Of a DNA stretch of 64,000 bases, positions 32,440 through 40,311 are shown piece by piece. The stretch spans positions 354,180 through 418,179 of the forward strand of contig NZ_JBEPTM010000003.1 of the NCBI RefSeq assembly GCF_040549525.1. The letters run 5' to 3'. The translations under genes were made by a program, and so were the position numbers. Within the stretch, counting starts at the first letter, position 1, and each line of letters starts with the position of its first letter. Origin of the DNA: Lacisediminihabitans sp040549525 (GTDB lineage Bacteria; Actinomycetota; Actinomycetes; Actinomycetales; Microbacteriaceae). The notes under the pieces are model-generated. The model saw only the letters and a program-made list of their open reading frames with translations, searched no databases and had not been told where the DNA came from.

Positions 32440-35160
32440 ATGGTGGAGACAACTACAAACAACAACGACGGTTCGGCTCAGAACGAACCGAAAAAGCGTT
32501 CACGCCTCTTCGGATCGCGCCGGGCATCCAAGGCCACAGCGGCTCCGGAACCGACGGCGGCCGCACCGTCCGTGAAAGCTCCGGAGCCGGCAGCGGCTCC
32601 GGAACCCGTGGCAGCGGTCCGTCAGCAGGCGGCATCCGCAACTCCGCAGGTCGGTGACGCCCCGACCAAGGCGACGAAGGCCGAGCAGCCCGAGGCCGCA
32701 TCTGGTGCTGGCACCGCGGCGGCCACCTCCGAGGCCCCCGCCAAGCGCGCTCCGGCCCGCCGGCCCGCGGCGAAGCAGGATGCCGCGAAGTCCGACGATT
32801 CGATCGCCGAGACGGTGACCGAGCCGAACGCCGCGGCGGCGAAGAAGGCGCCGATCGCGCGCCCGACCACCTCCCTGCTCTTCCAGGCTCCCGACCTGCC
32901 GGTGCTCCCACCGCGGTCGGACCGGGACGACGACTTCGACGACGAGCCCCGAGACAACAACAGGGGGTCGCGGAACTCTCGCAACAGCCGAAACGATCGC
33001 ACCTCTGATCGCAACGACGATCGAAACTCTGACCGCGACCAGCGGGACGACGACGGCGAGCAGACGACGGTTCGCCGCCGTTCACGCCGTCGCGCCGGGG
33101 ATGAAGACCGCGACTCGAACGGTGGCAACTCGGGCAACTCCAACCCGACCAACACTGTCGTCAAGGTGCGCACTCCGCGCCCGGCGCCGGAACTCAGCAA
33201 CGAACCGACCAAGGTCCGCGGCTCCACGCGGCTCGAAGCGAAGAAGCAGCGCCGCCGCGACGGCCGTGACGCCGGCCGCCGTCGCCCGGTCATCACCGAG
33301 GCGGAGTTCCTGGCCCGCCGCGAGAGCGTCGACCGCAAGATGGTCGTGCGCTCCAAGTTCAACCGCATCCAGATCGGTGTGCTCGAAGACGGCGTACTGG
33401 TGGAGCACTATGTCGCCAAGGCGGCGGATGCCAGCCTGATCGGCAACGTCTACCTCGGTCGCGTGCAGAACGTGCTGCCGAGCATGGAGGCGGCCTTCGT
33501 CGACATCGGGCGCGGCCGCAACGCCGTGCTCTACTCCGGCGAGGTCGACTGGGAGGCCGCGGCGGAGAACTCCGCCGATGGCAAGAGCCAGGCCCGTCGC
33601 ATCGAGCTCGCCCTCAAGCCGGGCGACAAGGTGCTTGTGCAGGTGACGAAGGATCCGGTCGGCCACAAGGGCGCCCGCCTCACCAGCCAGGTCAGCCTGC
33701 CCGGTCGCTACCTCGTGTACGTGCCGAACGGCTCGATGAACGGCATCAGCCGCAAGCTCCCCGATACCGAGCGCGCTCGTCTCAAGAAGATCCTCAAAGA
33801 GGTGCTCCCCGAGAACGTCGGTGTCATCGTGCGCACCGCTGCCGAAGGTGCGACCGACGAGCAGCTCACCCTCGACGTCAACCGTCTCACCGCGCAGTGG
33901 GCAGCGATCAGCGCCACCCTGGAAACGGTGCAGGCGCCGGCCCTGCTGCACAGCGAGCCGGACCTCCTGGTCAAGATCGTGCGAGATGTCTTCAACGAGG
34001 ACTTCCACGAGCTGGTCATCGATGGCGAGGACGCCGAAGCCACCATCAAGACCTACCTCTCGCAGGTGGCCCCCGATCTCGTGGACCGGCTGAAGACCTA
34101 TGAGGGCACCGTCGACTCGTTCGACGAGTACCGCATCACCGAGCAGATCGAGAAGGCACTCGACCGCAAGGTGTGGTTGCCTTCCGGCGGTTCGCTCGTC
34201 ATCGACCGCACCGAGGCGATGACCGTCGTGGACGTCAACACCGGCAAGTTCGTCGGCTCGGGCGGAAACCTCGAAGAGACCGTGACGAAGAACAACCTCG
34301 AGTCGGCCGAAGAGATCGTGCGCCAGCTGCGCCTGCGCGACATCGGCGGCATCATCGTCGTCGACTTCATCGACATGGTGCTCGAGTCGAACCGCGACCT
34401 CGTGTTGCGTCGGCTCGTCGAGTGCCTGAGCCGCGACCGCACAAAGCACCAGGTCGCCGAGGTCACCTCACTCGGCCTGGTGCAGATGACGCGCAAGAAG
34501 CTCGGGCTCGGCCTCATCGAGTCGTTCAGCGAACCCTGCGAGTTCTGCGCGGGACGCGGCATCATCATCCATCACGACCCGGTAGTGCGTCACCGCCAGT
34601 CCGCCCAGCCCGAGACGCCCCGTCGCGGACGCGGCAAAGGCGGCAACGGCAACGGCGGCACCGAGTCCGGGCGGTCGAACGGCTCGTCGAACAACGGTTC
34701 ATCGGCCTCGCAGAAGCCCAACGGGGGAACCCACGCCATCACCGATGACGTGAAGAACGCCCTCGCCCAGATCGCTGCCTCCACGATCGCGCACGCTCAT
34801 GTCGACGAGCCCACCGCCGTCGTCTCCGACGCTCCGGCCGAGGATGTCGCGGCATCCGCGGTCGCCGTCGAGGCCGCTCCGGTGGCTACTGTCGAATCGC
34901 CCCAGGTCGAGGCCGTGACGATCGCGGCGGCCGAGGCTGCCGTCGAGATCCTGGACATCCCGGTGAAGAAGAACTCGCGGGGACCGCGACGCATCTCCAC
35001 CCACGATGCCGAACAGATCCTCGATTCGGTGCTGGATGCCCTTCCGGAACCGAAGCAGCCGGGGCAGGGGCGCTCACGCGTCTCTCGCCGCGCCTCCAGC
35101 GCCGGTACCGTTCGAACCTCCGAGCAGTCCGAGCAGTCCGAGGGTTCCGCGCCAGAGTAG
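32440..35160 (+). CDS. rne: Rne/Rng-family ribonuclease (RNase E/G)
   Basis: Protein of 906 residues. An N-terminal disordered region (about 1-290) is Ala/Pro-rich and then Arg/Asp/Asn-rich (NNRGSRNSRNSRNDRTSDRN). The S1 domain (about 325-420) includes IGNVYLGRVQNVLPSMEAAF and VDIGRGRNAVLY. The RNase H-like/DNase I-like core carries VVDVNTGKFVG (Mg-binding Asp) and IIVVDFIDM. The Zn-link is EPCEFCAGRG. A C-terminal disordered tail follows. It starts mRNA decay and processes rRNA and tRNA. Start 32440 has AGGAG upstream; an in-frame ATG 32317 is possible but lacks similarity. Confidence 0.95.
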   Translation: MVETTTNNNDGSAQNEPKKRSRLFGSRRASKATAAPEPTAAAPSVKAPEPAAAPEPVAAVRQQAASATPQVGDAPTKATKAEQPEAASGAGTAAATSEAPAKRAPARRPAAKQDAAKSDDSIAETVTEPNAAAAKKAPIARPTTSLLFQAPDLPVLPPRSDRDDDFDDEPRDNNRGSRNSRNSRNDRTSDRNDDRNSDRDQRDDDGEQTTVRRRSRRRAGDEDRDSNGGNSGNSNPTNTVVKVRTPRPAPELSNEPTKVRGSTRLEAKKQRRRDGRDAGRRRPVITEAEFLARRESVDRKMVVRSKFNRIQIGVLEDGVLVEHYVAKAADASLIGNVYLGRVQNVLPSMEAAFVDIGRGRNAVLYSGEVDWEAAAENSADGKSQARRIELALKPGDKVLVQVTKDPVGHKGARLTSQVSLPGRYLVYVPNGSMNGISRKLPDTERARLKKILKEVLPENVGVIVRTAAEGATDEQLTLDVNRLTAQWAAISATLETVQAPALLHSEPDLLVKIVRDVFNEDFHELVIDGEDAEATIKTYLSQVAPDLVDRLKTYEGTVDSFDEYRITEQIEKALDRKVWLPSGGSLVIDRTEAMTVVDVNTGKFVGSGGNLEETVTKNNLESAEEIVRQLRLRDIGGIIVVDFIDMVLESNRDLVLRRLVECLSRDRTKHQVAEVTSLGLVQMTRKKLGLGLIESFSEPCEFCAGRGIIIHHDPVVRHRQSAQPETPRRGRGKGGNGNGGTESGRSNGSSNNGSSASQKPNGGTHAITDDVKNALAQIAASTIAHAHVDEPTAVVSDAPAEDVAASAVAVEAAPVATVESPQVEAVTIAAAEAAVEILDIPVKKNSRGPRRISTHDAEQILDSVLDALPEPKQPGQGRSRVSRRASSAGTVRTSEQSEQSEGSAPE

Positions 35161-35192
35161 CGAGCCGGGGTGGCGCCGACATCGTCACGTCG

Positions 35193-35198
35193 TAGGAT
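35193..35198 (+). promoter_or_regulatory. Candidate -10 element for leaderless permease mRNA
   Basis: TAGGAT ends 7 bp before GTG 35206, the spacing expected when transcription begins at the start codon itself. Leaderless mRNAs are common in actinobacteria. No clear -35 is seen. Confidence 0.4.
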
Positions 35199-35205
35199 TC
35201 CGCAG

Positions 35206-36231
35206 GTGGGCATCCGGGTAGCAGAGCGCGAGCGAAGCCGTATTCGGAGGCCCACCAGCGTGGGACTGAGCGTGGGACTCCTCGGCATCGTCGCGGTGTT
35301 CCTCGTCCGCGCGCTGACTCCGGCTCTCGGGCCGTGGTCGCTTCCCCTTCGCCTGCAGGATCTCCTCACGCTGTCGATCAGCGTGATCATCGAGTCCCTG
35401 CCGTTCGTGATTCTGGGAATCGCGCTGTCGATCCTGGTGCAGGTCTGGGTTCCGGATCGCTGGATCATGCGTATTCTTCCGCGCAATGCTTTCCTGCGGC
35501 GGGCCGTGATCTCCTTCCTCGGCATATTCCTCCCGGTCTGCGAGTGCGGCAACGTGCCGCTCGCGCGCGGACTGATGGTGAAGGGATTCACCGTCTCCGA
35601 GTCGATGACCTTTCTCCTCGCGGCGCCGATCGTCAATCCGATCACCATTCTCACGACCGGGCAAGCCTTCGGTTTCGACAGCTGGATCTTCGCGGCACGC
35701 TTGGTGGGCGGATTCGTGATCGCCAACGTGATCGGGTGGCTCTTTTCGAAGCATCCCGACCAGGACAGCCTGCTCACCGACCGCTTCGCCCTCGAATGCC
35801 GGCTGCCCGACCCGCACGCGCACGCCCAGACCCGCTGGCAGAAGAGCGTGGAGCTCTTCGTCCGCGAGAGCGCTGTGATCATGCCGGCACTGTTCATCGG
35901 ATCCCTCATCGCCGGCCTCGTGCAGGTGGCGGTGCCCCGGGCGGTGCTGCTGAGTCTCGGGAGCAATCCGCTCTGGTCGATCATCGCGATGATGGTGCTC
36001 GCGTTCGTGATCTCCGTCTGCTCGAACGTCGACTCGTTCTTCATCCTTCCGTTCGCGAGCACCTTCATGCCCGGTTCCATCGCAGTGTTCCTCGTCTTCG
36101 GACCGATCATCGACATCAAGATGCTCACCCTCATGCGCACGACCTTCCGAGCGAAGGTGCTGGTGCAACTCACCGTGATCGTGGGCCTGCTGAGCGCCCT
36201 GATCGGATTGGTCGTGAATTATCTTGCCTAG
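35206..36231 (+). CDS. DUF318/UPF0718-family permease
   Basis: Polytopic membrane protein of about 341 residues with eight or more helices in two halves. The conserved motif FLPVCECGNVPLARGL (about residue 105), with Cys-Glu-Cys, and the later VISVCSNVDSFF carry the pore-lining Cys of this permease family. APIVNPITILTT is another signature. Start chosen at GTG 35206 because a -10 element is spaced for a leaderless transcript; GTG 35170 is an alternative. Overlaps the TIGR03943 gene by 8 bp; the pair occurs together in many Gram-positives (YcgR/YcgQ type). Substrate unknown, possibly a metal or small oxyanion. Confidence 0.85.
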   Translation: MGIRVAERERSRIRRPTSVGLSVGLLGIVAVFLVRALTPALGPWSLPLRLQDLLTLSISVIIESLPFVILGIALSILVQVWVPDRWIMRILPRNAFLRRAVISFLGIFLPVCECGNVPLARGLMVKGFTVSESMTFLLAAPIVNPITILTTGQAFGFDSWIFAARLVGGFVIANVIGWLFSKHPDQDSLLTDRFALECRLPDPHAHAQTRWQKSVELFVRESAVIMPALFIGSLIAGLVQVAVPRAVLLSLGSNPLWSIIAMMVLAFVISVCSNVDSFFILPFASTFMPGSIAVFLVFGPIIDIKMLTLMRTTFRAKVLVQLTVIVGLLSALIGLVVNYLA

Positions 36232-37003
36232 GTTCACCCGGTGGCAGGGCCTCGCCCTGTGCGTCGCCGCGCTCGTCTCCACGGTGTGGCTCGCCGTGAC
36301 CAACCAGCTCATCCTCTACATCCACCCGCGGTACATCGTGTTCACCGTGATCATGGCTGGCGTGGGGCTGGTGCTCGTCGTGGCGAGCTTCTGGAAGTCG
36401 GCGAAGTCTGACGACCACGACCACGACACCGATCACGATCACGATCACGAGGAGCCGAGCCCCCGGGGCTACCGCAGAGCGATCTCGACCGCCGGCACCG
36501 TGGTCACCCTCGTGGTCGCTGTCGCCCTCGTGGTTGTACCGCCCGCGACCCTGACCACGGCCACCGCAGACCAGCGGGTGATCAACAGCACCCAGGTGGG
36601 CTCCGGCACGAAGACCGTGGACGCCGCAGCATCCGCTCCCGCCGGCGCGTTCGCGCGCTTCACCGTGCTCGACTGGTCTTCACTGCTGCGCCAGACGACC
36701 GACGCGGGCTTCTACCGCGACAAGACGGCGAACGTCGTCGGCTTCATCACCACGGACACGGATGACCCGCAGAACGTCTTCTACGTCTCCCGTTTCGTGA
36801 TCACCTGCTGTGCCGTGGACGCGCAGCCGGTGGGGGTGCCGGTATTCCTGCCCCACTGGCAGGACCGCTTCGCCGCCGACCAGTGGGTGAGGGTGAGCGG
36901 ATCCTTCGAGACCACCCCGAGCACGAAGAGCCAGCAGTCCATCGCGCTGGTGCCCACCGCGACGACGAAAGTGACTCAGCCGAGTGAGCCATACCTCTAC
37001 TGA
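36224..37003 (+). CDS. TIGR03943 family (YcgQ-like) membrane protein with His/Asp-rich loop
   Basis: Protein of 259 residues starting at TTG 36224 and overlapping the permease. Two membrane helices come first (about 9-26 and 38-55), then the His/Asp-rich cytoplasmic loop DDHDHDTDHDHDHEE (about residues 64-78), then a third helix (about 90-110) and an extracytoplasmic domain. That domain has FYVSRFVITCCAVDAQPVGV, the conserved CC motif of the family. The His-rich loop suggests metal binding. Functions with the DUF318 permease by inference from conserved pairing. Confidence 0.85.
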   Translation: MPRFTRWQGLALCVAALVSTVWLAVTNQLILYIHPRYIVFTVIMAGVGLVLVVASFWKSAKSDDHDHDTDHDHDHEEPSPRGYRRAISTAGTVVTLVVAVALVVVPPATLTTATADQRVINSTQVGSGTKTVDAAASAPAGAFARFTVLDWSSLLRQTTDAGFYRDKTANVVGFITTDTDDPQNVFYVSRFVITCCAVDAQPVGVPVFLPHWQDRFAADQWVRVSGSFETTPSTKSQQSIALVPTATTKVTQPSEPYLY

Positions 37004-38408
37004 CGGTGCGGATGCTGCCGACGGGGCGGCCGGGCCGTTCCGCCGCGCCCTCGCGGGAACCGTCATCGCTCTGCTGATCCTCGTTGCGGGATTCGCCGTC
37101 CTCAACTACCTTCAGGGGCCGAAGTTGTCGAGCGGACGCATCGATGCCGATCGTGTGGTCGCTCAGTCCGGACAGCAGCTGCGGCTTTTCGCCAACCAGA
37201 GCATCCTCGCCGTTGCGAAGAAGCACGTGTCGGTGAGTCCGGCGGCCCCGTTCACGGTGAGCACCTCCGGAGCCGTGATCGCGGTGCAGTTCACGGAACG
37301 CCTCCGCTATGGCACCAGATACTCGGTGCGGGTGTCGGATGTCGCCAACGCGTTCCAGCCACGGGTGTCGACCTTCGACTATGCGTTCACCACGGCTCCC
37401 GCCGAGATCTACTATCTCGATCGTGCCGACCCGGCGACCGGGGCCGGGCAGGCTGATTCGATCATCCGAACCGGGCTGCGCGGCAGTGAGCGCACCGTGG
37501 TCTACTCGGCGCCGCGCATCCAGCAATTCGTGGTCTTCGCCCAGGCGATCGCGGTCACCACCCTCGCCGACGACGGCACCAGTTCGCTCTCGCTCGTGGG
37601 GCTCTCGAGCAAACTGGTGGAGCAGATCGTGCTGCCCTCGCGGGGCACCATCGACGAGATGCAGGGCGAGGCGGATGCGGGACTGCTCGGCTTCGCCTTC
37701 ACCAGCGTGGGCCCCGCGATCTCGCGCCAGTACAACTCCGTGCTCATGCGCATCGATCTCACGGGAGCGCACACGGTGATCCCGGTGCCCGACCTCGCTG
37801 GCATGCCGCTCGGAGTGTTGGACTGGGGCTTTCTCGGCGGCACGACGAGCATCGTCGCCCAGGGCGAGGACCAGACGGTACTGCTGATCGATGCCGCCAA
37901 GGCCGGACCGCCCGTTCCTCTCGGCCAGTACACCGGTCTCGGGCGGAGTTCCCCCGACGGCAACACGATCGTCGTGAGCGACGTCTTCGGCAAGATCGCC
38001 TACTCTCTCGCGGACGGGAAGGAAACGCGCATCCCGTCGCTGCCCATCGCCGGGGCATCCACCTACGGCGGCGCTGTCGTGCTGCTCGGGCGCGGTACCG
38101 CCCGGGTGCAGCAGGTGGCCGTGTTCGATTCGGCGACGGGCGGCAGGTTCCAGAGCTATCTGCTCTACGAGAATGGCACGACCGCGCGGGTGCTCTACCA
38201 GTCGAAGGACGATGCCGGCAGCATCGAAGACTTCAGCATCTCGCCGAACGGCCAGTTCGTGGCGGTGAACGTGATCCCGGACTACGCGAACAGCGTCTCG
38301 GACGGCTACCCGGTCGACGCGCAGTCCACCTCGATCTCGACTGTCTTCATCGACATCGCAAGTGGAGCCGTCGTGCGCAGCGTCGAGGGCTTCGATGAAA
38401 GCTGGTAG
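36984..38408 (+). CDS. Membrane-anchored extracytoplasmic protein, Ig-like plus beta-propeller-like
   Basis: Protein of 474 residues. One N-terminal membrane helix (about 24-43) precedes an extracytoplasmic region. Residues about 75-135 resemble a bacterial Ig-like domain (AVIAVQFTERLRYGTRYSVRV). The remainder has repeated strands with WD40/TolB-like ends (GRSSPDGNTIVVSD, SISPNGQFVAVN), suggesting a beta-propeller. GTG 36984 overlaps the upstream gene by 20 bp. Third gene of the permease operon; function unknown. Confidence 0.75.
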   Translation: MSHTSTDGADAADGAAGPFRRALAGTVIALLILVAGFAVLNYLQGPKLSSGRIDADRVVAQSGQQLRLFANQSILAVAKKHVSVSPAAPFTVSTSGAVIAVQFTERLRYGTRYSVRVSDVANAFQPRVSTFDYAFTTAPAEIYYLDRADPATGAGQADSIIRTGLRGSERTVVYSAPRIQQFVVFAQAIAVTTLADDGTSSLSLVGLSSKLVEQIVLPSRGTIDEMQGEADAGLLGFAFTSVGPAISRQYNSVLMRIDLTGAHTVIPVPDLAGMPLGVLDWGFLGGTTSIVAQGEDQTVLLIDAAKAGPPVPLGQYTGLGRSSPDGNTIVVSDVFGKIAYSLADGKETRIPSLPIAGASTYGGAVVLLGRGTARVQQVAVFDSATGGRFQSYLLYENGTTARVLYQSKDDAGSIEDFSISPNGQFVAVNVIPDYANSVSDGYPVDAQSTSISTVFIDIASGAVVRSVEGFDESW

Positions 38409-38512
38409 CCCCTCTCGCCTGGCACCGCCGCGGTTGTGGATCGCAGCGGCGGGCTGTGGATGACGGGCCGTGGATGACGGGCCGTGCAGCGCGCGAGGCG
38501 GGCCTTGGTCGG

Positions 38513-38785
38513 CTACAGGCCGCGACGATCTCGCTGGGATACCCGCAGCCCGCTGTCCCTCAGTCGCTCCACGAGCTGCCGGATGCTCACCGGTTGCGCC
38601 CCCGCGGCCACCAGCTCGCGATACCGGCCCTCAGGCACGTCGTAGTGATCCAGATCGAAGCCGCGCCGGGGGATGCCCATCCGGCTGGCGAAGTCGTGCA
38701 ATTCCTCGAGAGAACTGTCACTCACCAGGTGAGACCAGAGCATGTCGTGCGCCGGCCACCTAGGCTGGTCGATCAGGATGGTCAT
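38513..38785 (-). CDS. DUF4031 domain protein
   Basis: Protein of 90 residues beginning MTILIDQPRWPAHDMLWSHL, the DUF4031 signature, with FASRMGIPRRGFDLDHYDVP next and a basic tail. It is a soluble small protein of unknown function, widespread in actinobacteria. No operon partner: it converges with the preceding gene and diverges from the next. Confidence 0.85.
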   Translation of the reverse strand: MTILIDQPRWPAHDMLWSHLVSDSSLEELHDFASRMGIPRRGFDLDHYDVPEGRYRELVAAGAQPVSIRQLVERLRDSGLRVSQRDRRGL

Positions 38786-38890
38786 TGGCCGATTCTAAAC
38801 AGCGCCGTTCGTCAGTAGCGCCGTCAACTGCGCCGATTCACAACGGCGCCGTTTCTCCCCTAGAAGATCTCACCAGGAAGGATGAGCGGG

Positions 38891-39454
38891 ATGACTTCAC
38901 TAGCCCATCGCGTCGTGCGCCAACACGGCTTCCTCGTCGCCCTCGTCTCCGCCCTCGTCGTGCTGGCCGTCAGCCTGATTCAGAACGTGTTGAACGCCCT
39001 GATCGGCCAACTCACCTTCCTCGGCTCGAGCACGGTGCCGGCCTGGCAGTGGTGGGCGGGATATGCCACACAGTTCGCCACCGTCGCCGTGCCCCTGTCC
39101 GTCGGGGTGTTCCTCAGCTTCTGGTTCATTGCGCCGATCGGCCCCGAACTGCATGTCGTCCATGTGATCACGCGCTCGGTTCTCGCGGCGGCCGTCGGAG
39201 GGATCCTGGTCTTCGTTGTGATGCTCGCCACGAACGGATTCTCCCTGGTGACGAACGGGCTGATGGGTCAGATCCGTCTCCCCGCCGACGCGGGGGAGCG
39301 CGTGTTGCAGGCGCTCGGGTTCTCCGCGGCGACCGCAGGGCAGCAGTTTTTGAGCGTCGCACCGCTCGTCATCCTCGTGGGAGTGCTGCTGCGCCTGTGG
39401 CTGGAACGGCATCCGTCCGAGCACGAGATCGTCGGCATCGTCGACACGGCCTGA
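38891..39454 (+). CDS. Hypothetical integral membrane protein
   Basis: Protein of about 187 residues with four hydrophobic helices (approximately 12-38, 57-80, 93-115 and 144-170) and no recognised domain. ATG 38891 is favoured because AGGAAGG lies 9 bp upstream; ATG 38882 would be too close to it. Located just before the rplU promoter, same strand. Function unknown. Confidence 0.7.
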   Translation: MTSLAHRVVRQHGFLVALVSALVVLAVSLIQNVLNALIGQLTFLGSSTVPAWQWWAGYATQFATVAVPLSVGVFLSFWFIAPIGPELHVVHVITRSVLAAAVGGILVFVVMLATNGFSLVTNGLMGQIRLPADAGERVLQALGFSAATAGQQFLSVAPLVILVGVLLRLWLERHPSEHEIVGIVDTA

Positions 39455-39470
39455 ACACAGCTCGCAGCGT

Positions 39471-39500
39471 TTGACCCCGGTCGCGATAATCGACTATTGT
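39471..39500 (+). promoter_or_regulatory. Promoter of rplU-rpmA
   Basis: TTGACC at 39471-39476 and TATTGT at 39495-39500 are separated by 18 bp, a good match to a vegetative promoter. It gives a leader of about 90 nt before rplU. Confidence 0.65.
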
Positions 39501-39504
39501 TGAC

Positions 39505-39550
39505 CTTCGGTGTGTGCTGGGCTAAGCCCGCAACCGAATGCACACCAAGA
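39505..39550 (+). promoter_or_regulatory. Structured leader of rplU with alternative hairpins
   Basis: A central hairpin GGGC-TAA-GCCC (39519-39529) can be extended in two exclusive ways: TTCGGT (39506) with ACCGAA (39533), or GGTGTG (39509) with CACACC (39541). Leaders of ribosomal protein L21 operons are regulatory in several bacteria. Whether this is one is inferred from position and pairing. Confidence 0.45.
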
Positions 39551-39597
39551 CTTCTGCCGAAATCATCGGCAACAGTTCATAGAGTTAGGGTTCCCAA

Positions 39598-39906
39598 GTG
39601 GTTTACGCAGTTGTGCGCGCCGGTGGTCGGCAGGAAAAGATCGAGGTCGGCAGCATTGTCGTTCTCGACCGCATCAAGGCCGACAAAGACGGCAACGTCG
39701 AGCTCGTGCCGGTCTTGCTGGTCGATGGCGACACCATCACGCATGACGCCTCGGCTCTCGCGAAGGTGAAGGTGACCGCTGAGGTCGTCGGCGACCTCCG
39801 CGGCCCGAAGATCGTCATCCAGAAGTTCAAGAACAAGACCGGGTACAAGAAGCGCCAGGGCCACCGCCAGGAGCTCACCCGCATCAAGATCACCAGCATT
39901 AAGTAA
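39598..39906 (+). CDS. rplU: 50S ribosomal protein L21
   Basis: Protein of 102 residues with MVYAVVRAGGRQEKIEVGS at the N-terminus and the family-typical KNKTGYKKRQGHRQ near the C-terminus. Start codon GTG 39598. Forms the usual rplU-rpmA-obg cluster. Binds 23S rRNA in the large subunit. Confidence 0.98.
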   Translation: MVYAVVRAGGRQEKIEVGSIVVLDRIKADKDGNVELVPVLLVDGDTITHDASALAKVKVTAEVVGDLRGPKIVIQKFKNKTGYKKRQGHRQELTRIKITSIK

Positions 39907-39923
39907 CTAGGGGCTGAAAACTC

Positions 39924-40178
39924 ATGGCACACAAAAAGGGCGCAAGCTCCACCCGTAACGGTCGCGATTCCAACGCACAGCGCCTCGGCGTCAAGCGTTT
40001 CGGCGGCCAGGTCGTCAGCGCAGGCGAGATCATCGTTCGCCAGCGCGGCACTCACTTCCACCCCGGCGTCAACGTCGGCCGTGGCGGGGACGACACCCTG
40101 TTCGCCCTCTCGGCCGGTGCGGTCGAGTTCGGCGCCAAGGGCGGCCGCAAGGTCGTCAACATCGTGGTCGCCGCTTAA
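39924..40178 (+). CDS. rpmA: 50S ribosomal protein L27
   Basis: Protein of 84 residues starting MAHKKGASSTRNGRDSNAQR, the L27 N-terminus that reaches the peptidyl transferase centre. There is no cleavable Firmicutes-type extension. It lies 17 bp after rplU. A palindromic repeat fragment begins 5 bp after the stop. Confidence 0.98.
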   Translation: MAHKKGASSTRNGRDSNAQRLGVKRFGGQVVSAGEIIVRQRGTHFHPGVNVGRGGDDTLFALSAGAVEFGAKGGRKVVNIVVAA

Positions 40179-40182
40179 GCGG

Positions 40183-40221
40183 CTGGTCTCGGTACGGTCG
40201 CGGCGCGGCCTACTCGACCAC
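40183..40221. repeat. Half copy of GGTCTCG...CTACTCGACCA palindromic repeat
   Basis: CTGGTCTCGGTACGGTCG followed by CGGCGCGGCCTACTCGACCA matches the right half of the element found inside ileS. The left arm is missing. It begins 5 bp after the rpmA stop codon. Confidence 0.7.
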
Positions 40222-40255
40222 CGATTTACTCGGGGTCGGCACATTCAGTGGGTTC

Positions 40256-40275
40256 GAGCGAGCTTCGGCTCGCTC
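40256..40275 (+). terminator. UUCG hairpin between rpmA and obg
   Basis: GAGCGAGC-TTCG-GCTCGCTC is a perfect 8-bp stem with the very stable UUCG tetraloop, followed by TTGCCTGTT. It may terminate or attenuate rplU-rpmA transcription before obg, or mark an RNA processing point. Confidence 0.6.
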
Positions 40276-40311
40276 TTGCCTGTTAAGCAGCACTAAGCGA
40301 AGGGATGCGTT

